A DNA stretch of 64,000 nt from Picochlorum sp. 'celeri'. Its lineage: Eukaryota; Chlorophyta; Trebouxiophyceae. A model generated the notes under the pieces. The model made no database searches and was not told the DNA's origin. It saw nothing but the letters and a program-made list of their open reading frames with translations. This document shows, one piece after another, positions 58,972-64,000 of this stretch. The translations under genes were made by a program, and so were the position numbers. The DNA is taken from contig JAACMV010000004.1 in the NCBI GenBank assembly GCA_010909725.1, positions 372,001 through 436,000 of the forward strand, read 5' to 3'. Numbering within the stretch: the first letter of the stretch is position 1; every line of letters starts with the position of its first letter.

Positions 58972-60426
58972 ATGTCGTCGACAACGAATCATCAGTTTGA
59001 ACGCGTTTTCATCCTCTTGTGTCTCACCCTCTGCCTTGTTGGGGTTGAGGCTACCATTTGGAACCCAGATATTTTCCCCAACCCTAAACGTGACACGTAT
59101 CTGTGTGGAAGGAATGGGCGGAAGAGTAATATTTGTGACCCAGACTCTGTTCTCTCGACCAGAGCGGCAGACAGGATAGAAGGCATTATTCAAGATGTGC
59201 AGGAGGGCATGTCTCCGTATCGACAGGATCAATGCGGGTCGAAAGGAGTTCAGGGATACCAGGTAGGTCGACGGTGTTTGGAACAAGAAGACACTGAGCT
59301 TTTTCTTCTTCTTCGTACCTCTGATGATGTGATGTGACATATGACATATGTCATGTAGATTGCTGTGGCGGTGATGAAAAAGATGAAGGTGGAGCACAGT
59401 ATGGATCCACAGGGTGCGGCGAGAGAGTTTGCCAAACAACTTCATGCACGGTGGGGTGTTGGTTTGGCAGAGTGTGATAATGGGGTGTTGGTGTTGCTGT
59501 CTGTGGGGGATCGGCAAGTGTATATATCCACTGGGAAACAATCAGCTACTGTGCTGAGCACAGATAATCTCAACCTCATCATCTCATGGATGATTCCGTA
59601 TTTGAAGAATAAGAATTATGATGAAGCTGTGATTCGAGCTGTGACAAACATTGGTCTTGGGTTGAGTGGATGGGAGTTGTCCAAGGATGATCCTGCCTGG
59701 AGTGCTGGGCTCTTCTTCTTCCTGCTTGTCTTTGGCTTTGTAGCATTTTCATTGATTTCTGGCAGTATAGCATCTAGGAAAAGGAAAAAGCGATTAGAAA
59801 CATGCAAGGATGTGCTCAAGCGCATCAAAGAGGAGCAAGACAAGGTGCAGAGTCAGGAATGGTCCCAGCACAAGACCTGTCCCGTGTGTCTCGAAGCATT
59901 CCATGATGATGATGACAGTAATGAGGCGCAGATCGAAGACAATGAACGACAGGCACTCACAGCGACTGAGAGACGTCGTATTATATTACAATGTGGGCAT
60001 GCTGTGTGTGAACCATGCCTACAGGCATGGATGGAACAGAGCAGATCCTGTCCAGTATGCAGACAAGATGTGGAAGGCAATGATGATGATGACAATAGAA
60101 AACGTTCTGAGCAATCAGAAGCGCCCTCATCTCGTATCCAAACAATGGGCCATGTGCTTGCTGGTGATGCCCTGGCAGCAGACCTGATATACCGCCTCCG
60201 CAGAGCTCAACGCATGTATCCAGAGTACATTACAGACGATTTGATTGACGATTGGAATACAGATACATCTCAGACAGGAACATTCGATTTCGGTAGGTTC
60301 TCAGACCATCAGGTGAGGCATCAAGCCATTGCTGCTGCTCAAGAACGATCAGGCCATTTTGGGAATGCCACCTCATTTGGTGGTGGTGGTGGTGCAAGTG
60401 GTGGGGGCGCAGGTGGCAGTTGGTAA
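58972..60426 (+). CDS. Secretory TPM-domain protein with cytosolic RING finger
   Basis: Exons 58972-59262 and 59359-60426 (452 aa); the 96 bp intron is GTAGGT...TAG, phase 0. Residues 1-28 are a signal peptide (VFILLCLTLCLVGVEA). Residues ~55-205 are a TPM (YgcG-like) domain: DPDSVLSTRAADRIEGII, ECDNGVLVLLSVGDRQVYIS. A membrane helix (AGLFFFLLVFGFVAFSLISG, about 213-233) leads to a C3HC4 RING at 271-331 with ligands in CPVCLEAF, CGHAVCEPC and CPVCRQ. The Gly-rich end GGGGGASGGGAGGSW resembles bacterial YgcG tails. A lumenal TPM sensor with a cytosolic E3 ligase module is the natural reading; targets unknown. Confidence 0.87.
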
Positions 60427-60491
60427 TTCAATTACACTATCATTCATCATGTAGTATATATAAATATTTTAAAAAAAGTATAAGAAAAATT

Positions 60492-61154
60492 ATGAAGCAG
60501 CAGTATGTCCTTGTACAGTGTTTGGAATGTCAACTGTTTCAGGTACACATTGAGAAGAAGAAAACACCTGCGAAATTCACCTGTACAGTCTGTCGTTGCA
60601 TTCAAACGATAATAAGAATATTTGCGAAGAGTTGTAAAGCCAGTGATTGTAGAAAATTGTGCCAAGAGTATAATGCACGGCCACAACCGTTCAACGCAAC
60701 GGCAACCGAAAACGACTCCATCCATACAGAAACGACCCAGGAAGATGTGAAAGAAGATGATGATGATGATGCTTTTGATGGATGGGATGGGTTTGTGAGC
60801 GAGGAAGAGGAAGAGAAGGAAGAGAGGGTAGGAATGCCTGGGCAGGGAGAAACCCAGTTGGGAGACAAGAGCCGGTGGAGTGAGGAACGCGATGGTTATG
60901 CCACCGATCCCACAAACAAGAGAAAGAGAGATGCTTTGCCTCCGTCACATGGGCCGAGGATGATGGGTCATTGTCGGGCATTGAGTCCTTACAACACAGA
61001 GAGACCACAGCTGCAGCAGCAGCAGATGTGGGAGGACAAGAGATATTCTGTTCTAGATGGCGCATCACATGCTTGTACGAGGCGGATTGATACACAGAAT
61101 GGCGAGACGCCTGCTCAGGATGGGGATGCGTGGTTTGCCGAGTACTTGGCCTGA
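60492..61154 (+). CDS. MRN-complex-interacting protein (MRNIP)-like
   Basis: 220 aa, single exon. Residues 1-65 match the conserved MRNIP N terminus: VLVQCLECQLFQVHIEKKK (C-x2-C), FTCTVCRCIQTI (C-x2-C) and KASDCRKLCQEYN. The four cysteines probably bind one zinc. Human MRNIP binds MRE11-RAD50-NBS1 in the DNA damage response. The rest is acidic (DVKEDDDDDAFDGWDGF, EEEEEKEERVG) and then basic/low complexity, with GPRMMGHCRALSPYN possibly a second conserved box. It starts 65 bp after the TPM-RING stop on the same strand. Confidence 0.75.
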   Translation: MKQQYVLVQCLECQLFQVHIEKKKTPAKFTCTVCRCIQTIIRIFAKSCKASDCRKLCQEYNARPQPFNATATENDSIHTETTQEDVKEDDDDDAFDGWDGFVSEEEEEKEERVGMPGQGETQLGDKSRWSEERDGYATDPTNKRKRDALPPSHGPRMMGHCRALSPYNTERPQLQQQQMWEDKRYSVLDGASHACTRRIDTQNGETPAQDGDAWFAEYLA

Positions 61155-61470
61155 TGTGACACGAGGGATCGTGTGACGAGGATTTGGGCGCTGGCGGGAA
61201 CTTTTTGAAAATTTTCAAACTCCATCCAGGATCCAATGTGATGGCTGGGTTGGACCCCGATGTCTCATAAATTGATTGTCATTTATTTATTTATACAGAT
61301 AATACTCAGTTGAGTGTAATTGAAGTTGTTAGATTTGGCCCTTGAAGCTCCTCTGTCGACTCGCAAGCTCCTCGCGCATTTGAAATTGGCAAACCCTGCA
61401 CGGCTGGTGTGAGACCCGATTGCGTTGCATTTCAACACACTCATATCATATATACATTAATTAATGGGAA
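61155..61470. promoter_or_regulatory. Intergenic with 16-bp AT palindrome
   Basis: 316 bp. TTTGAAAATTTTCAAA (61204-61219) is a perfect 16-bp palindrome, shortly after GGGCGCTGGCGGGAA (61186-61200), which contains a GGCGGGAA E2F-like core. The pair is notable because the next gene looks like a cell-cycle protein. Confidence 0.4.
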
Positions 61471-61863
61471 ATGGAGATATATAGGGACGAGCTATCTGAG
61501 CATCGCCAGCAGTCCTCCACGGCGGGGCAGGCTGTTAACAACACCAAGTTTGGCGAGAATAAGGAGAATCAGGAGCAACGGCGTGAGGGCTCTGAGGAAG
61601 TAGTAGTTATGAATGCTGCACAGCAGTCTCCTTCTAGAGGACGGAGGAATAACCGCAAGGACTCTGACGTGGTCCAGAGGACTGTGCTTGAAGATGTGAC
61701 CCATAGATACACTGGTAGTGGAGTGCAACAAGCCACCATGACTGATGACGTGATAGATGGTGGACATCAGCAAGAGCCGCTTGCCCTTGAAAGGCGAGAT
61801 GAAGGTTCTCGCCCTAGAAGGCCCAGGGCACCTCGCAGTAATTTTACACGGATGATGCGGTGA
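61471..61863 (+). CDS. Small hypothetical protein with KEN box and D-box-like motif
   Basis: 130 aa, single exon, low complexity and highly charged. It holds a KEN box in FGENKENQEQRR (about residue 31) and RTVLEDVTHRY (about 70), close to the R-x-x-L-x-[DE]-[IV]-[TS]-[NH] destruction boxes of plant APC/C substrates. It ends in a basic segment SRPRRPRAPRSNFTRMMR. Such a combination occurs in securin/patronus-like and other mitotic regulators. This is inference from short motifs; there is no family match. ATG 61471 follows an out-of-frame ATG at 61464, which could affect initiation. Confidence 0.5.
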   Translation: MEIYRDELSEHRQQSSTAGQAVNNTKFGENKENQEQRREGSEEVVVMNAAQQSPSRGRRNNRKDSDVVQRTVLEDVTHRYTGSGVQQATMTDDVIDGGHQQEPLALERRDEGSRPRRPRAPRSNFTRMMR

Positions 61864-61957
61864 TGTTGTGTGTCAACCGCATCCTTGCGTGTGTAGTACA
61901 GATGTCATCTGCACACATGATGTAACACTATCGATTAAATAATGTACAAGTATAGAT

Positions 61958-62908
61958 TTATGCCTGTTTACGTTGCAAGGCCAGGGTAACTGCTGCGAGA
62001 CCTGCAGATAGCTTTGGTGAGATTTCCTCATAAATTGTCCATACAAGGGCAGTTTGTAACGTTCGTTTGATCATTCTAGGAGCTGATCCTACCAATAAGC
62101 CTGAAAATCCTTGACTGTAAATGATACTTTTCATAATCGCAAATGTATTCTTCGCATGCTGTGCTGATGCCGGTGATGATGATACCAAGTTGAGTTGCAT
62201 CCTCGTCCTCACAACATCTGCTGGCTGTGTCAACAGCGTCGCACCGATTGCAGCTATTGTGCTCGAGGAAAGATTCACTGCTACTTGGGGCATATCCGTT
62301 TGTTGTAATCGCGACTGCAGTCGTGTATAAAACATGTAGTAGAGTGCAGAAAAAGGAGTATTGGATAGAATTGTTGGTCCCAATCCTTTATACAATCCTC
62401 TGAACCCTTCCTGCCGCGCAATCGTTTTCAACGCATGTAATGTATTCTTATATACAGGGACTGTAGATGGCGCTCCTTGGCTACCTATGTACTCCATCCG
62501 AGTCTTTACGACTGTGATTGGGCAAGACACCACAGCAGCCATGGCTCGAGACAAGCCTCCAGTCATGGCTGCCCCCCATATTCCCAAAGAAGACTGCCCA
62601 TCCTTGTTTTTCTGAAAGATTGGTTTCAATGTCTCGAGGAAAAAGAAATGCAGCCCAGCACCAACACCCAAACGGACGACGGTGGGTTGGGTTCCCTGCC
62701 ACAGAGCCTTGATACCATTTTCTCCAACAATCTTCTGAATTGTACCAGTCGTCGTCACAGCCAATCTTTGGGCACTATCAGCTTGCATTCTAGTCCTAAT
62801 TACATCCAATGGCTGCACACAGGCACTCACCAAGGCGCCCGAGAGTGACCCAGACAAGGCCGAAGCTAGTCTACTGGGCTTTGGCTCTCGAGCCACCGAT
62901 GTCGTCAT
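61958..62908 (-). CDS. Mitochondrial carrier, SLC25A38/Hem25-like
   Basis: 316 aa, single exon. Three SLC25 repeats with signatures VQPLDVIRTRMQ, SCPITVVKTRMEY and TQPADVVRTRMQL. The middle signature SxxPITVxKTR and the block PTILSNTPFSALYYMFYTRLQ, together with RTLQTALVWTIYEE at the end, are specific to the SLC25A38/Hem25 group, which imports glycine (or a related haem-pathway metabolite) into mitochondria. Green plants make 5-aminolevulinate from glutamate in plastids, so here the role may be glycine transport outside haem synthesis. Convergent with the 61471 gene (94 bp). Confidence 0.87.
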   Translation of the reverse strand: MTTSVAREPKPSRLASALSGSLSGALVSACVQPLDVIRTRMQADSAQRLAVTTTGTIQKIVGENGIKALWQGTQPTVVRLGVGAGLHFFFLETLKPIFQKNKDGQSSLGIWGAAMTGGLSRAMAAVVSCPITVVKTRMEYIGSQGAPSTVPVYKNTLHALKTIARQEGFRGLYKGLGPTILSNTPFSALYYMFYTRLQSRLQQTDMPQVAVNLSSSTIAAIGATLLTQPADVVRTRMQLNLVSSSPASAQHAKNTFAIMKSIIYSQGFSGLLVGSAPRMIKRTLQTALVWTIYEEISPKLSAGLAAVTLALQRKQA

Positions 62909-63210
62909 TCTCGGTTAGGTATACGCTTTTATGGAATTCATTATTGTTAATAATTAGTTTAAAATAGGTACAACGATCAGATCGGGGCATGGTAGAAGGG
63001 GAGAAGGAATTTATAAACATCTATTTACGGAATTTTCTCACGACGAGCAATTCTTGTTGAATGGACTGGACGCAGTGTATGCATTGCGAATAGAATATAT
63101 TTCATTACTAGAATGGTATTTCAGGGATAGATAGGGACTGTCGTGCGTATAGACAGCGTGGACTGCATTTTGTGCAATTAAATTCTGCTCAAATAGGCCA
63201 CTGCGATAGC
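62909..63210. other. Divergent intergenic region
   Basis: 302 bp of AT-rich sequence between the carrier (minus) and the PAXBP1/ILP1-like gene (plus). No clear motif beyond AT-rich stretches at 62935-62960. Confidence 0.3.
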
Positions 63211-64000
63211 ATGGAGCAGAAAAAGAAGAAGAAACGTTCTCTAAGGAAAGTTAGGCCTAGTTTCATCGACAGCCAGGATGAAGAGGCAAGCGAAGAAGAG
63301 ACAGGTCTTAATCTTGCACCGGCAAGCATACTTGCTGCTCGGAAACAGAAGAAAAAGGATGGTTTGGTGAAAACTAGTACAAAGACGAATGAAGGAAATC
63401 GAATACAGGTCGGTGCGTCAACGCATGCGCCTCCTGTAGGCATTTCTTCTGAAGGCAAGGCTGGTGGTTCAGTGTACCAAAGTGGGGAGGATTACAGTGC
63501 GGAGCGGCTGAAAGAACTGGCTCAGATGACATCTCGACGACCTATTGATAGACGTGAAGATATTGAAGTTAGAGTGAGTGGGTCGTTCAAAGGGCAGGGT
63601 GGAAATGGATATGCTAGGGAAGCTGTGTCAACTGGTTTTAGAGCTGTTGAGGAGGTGATGGTTGAAGACCAAGGTGTTCAGCCTATGGAGGAAGATGATG
63701 ATATCCCAGATGAAGATGCAATACGTGCAGCCAAGCAAAAGAGGGAGAGGCTTCGTAGTAATGGGGGTGTGGCAGTTGATTATATTCCTCTGGTTCCTAC
63801 AGATGAGCAAGGTCATGGTGTGCGTCCGTCTGATGCTCCAGGAGCAGTGGGTGGTGATGTTGGATCTGATGAAGATGCTGCTGCTGCATTTGAGGAGTGG
63901 AGTCGAGATCAAATACGCAAGGGTATGAGCTCTGGATTTCTGAGAGAGAGTCATCATGTTGCTGTGCAGCCTCACTCGGTGCCTCAGGCACCTGCAAACA
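63211..64000 (+). CDS. PAXBP1/ILP1-like GCFC protein, N-terminal part (runs off the window)
   Basis: Open for 263 codons from ATG 63211 to the window edge, so the gene is partial. The start is basic (EQKKKKKRSLRKVRPSF, nuclear). Conserved N-terminal elements of PAXBP1/ILP1 are visible: GEDYSAERLKELAQMT (like the YT-x-E-x-L-x-x-L-Q block), DDDIPDEDAIRAAKQKRERLR, VDYIPL, and AAAFEEWSRDQIRKGM. In animals and plants this family links to the intron-lariat spliceosome (with TFIP11/NTR1-type proteins); plant ILP1 also affects endoreduplication and clock-gene splicing. The C-terminal GCFC domain must lie beyond the window. No stop or clear intron was seen. Confidence 0.8.
   Translation, partial: MEQKKKKKRSLRKVRPSFIDSQDEEASEEETGLNLAPASILAARKQKKKDGLVKTSTKTNEGNRIQVGASTHAPPVGISSEGKAGGSVYQSGEDYSAERLKELAQMTSRRPIDRREDIEVRVSGSFKGQGGNGYAREAVSTGFRAVEEVMVEDQGVQPMEEDDDIPDEDAIRAAKQKRERLRSNGGVAVDYIPLVPTDEQGHGVRPSDAPGAVGGDVGSDEDAAAAFEEWSRDQIRKGMSSGFLRESHHVAVQPHSVPQAPAN

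Noticed and set aside
59270..59357. Possible read-through of the TPM-RING intron
   Set aside because: The intron contains an in-frame TGA, and joining 59262 to 59359 restores the TPM-domain strand YQIAVAVMKK, so it is a normal intron.
1..64000. tRNA, rRNA, snRNA, CRISPR arrays and transposable elements
   Set aside because: I looked for B-box-like GTTCRANNC with a fitting A box, conserved rRNA cores, spaced direct repeats, and reverse transcriptase/transposase motifs or long terminal repeats. None was convincing by eye, but small structured RNAs would need a covariance-model search.

Overview
This is a nuclear chromosome segment of a green alga. Genes sit on both strands, carry short GT-AG introns (about 60-170 bp, most genes having none or one) and have no bacterial operon signals. 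The green lineage is shown by an SBP-box transcription factor, a KCBP-type kinesin (MyTH4-FERM-coiled coil-motor-calmodulin helix), an MKK3-type MAP kinase kinase with an NTF2-like tail, a CinA/adenylyltransferase fusion of plant type, a thylakoid-lumen 15 kDa protein and a plastid SecE-like protein. A CPAP/SAS-4 centriole protein and a very large proline-rod extracellular glycoprotein point to a (probably flagellate) chlorophyte, prasinophyte or early streptophyte alga. I cannot name the species.

Layout. 0.2-9 kb: MAPKK, N-myristoyltransferase, serine-decarboxylase-like PLP enzyme, 5'-3' exonuclease, Nudix-like protein and an acidic unknown. 9.1-13.2 kb: one two-exon gene for a secreted glycoprotein with a beta-trefoil-like head, a 2.3 kb (S/N)PPPP repeat rod and two fibronectin-III domains. 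14-25 kb: TSUP transporter, CtlX-like hydrolase, a nuclear protein with an ELF3-like motif, CinA-NMNAT fusion, SecE and KCBP. 25-36 kb: a candidate small gene, CPAP, NUFIP, proteasome beta-1, NDUFB3-like, RACK1, a mitochondrial carrier, a nucleotide-sugar transporter, and a small unknown overlapping a plastid-type ABC ATPase. 36-48 kb: unknowns, SBP factor, AIG1-like protein, TL15, PABPN1-like, cold-shock protein, SDR, bL31, STK16-like kinase and NADP-GDH. 48-64 kb: TPR protein, profilin-like protein, RluA pseudouridine synthase, DXD glycosyltransferase, NDUFB8, an envelope protein, a VHL-beta/zinc-peptidase fusion, GH1 glucosidase, TPM-RING protein, MRNIP-like, a KEN/D-box unknown, SLC25A38-like carrier and the start of a PAXBP1/ILP1-like gene.

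Organisation. The segment is very compact. Three convergent pairs overlap in their coding ends (8, 19 and 24 bp) and a fourth is separated by 3 bp. Several same-strand neighbours lie within 30-66 bp or overlap (34884-34887), which makes them candidates for polycistronic messages of the kind reported for green-algal nuclear genes. Thirty introns that I could fix by reading frame have an unusual donor: position +4 is A in only 2, while +5 is G in 29. One intron begins with GC. Intergenic regions carry more long perfect palindromes than expected.

Exon boundaries were placed by hand from splice signals, frame continuity and family similarity. None is supported by transcript data here.
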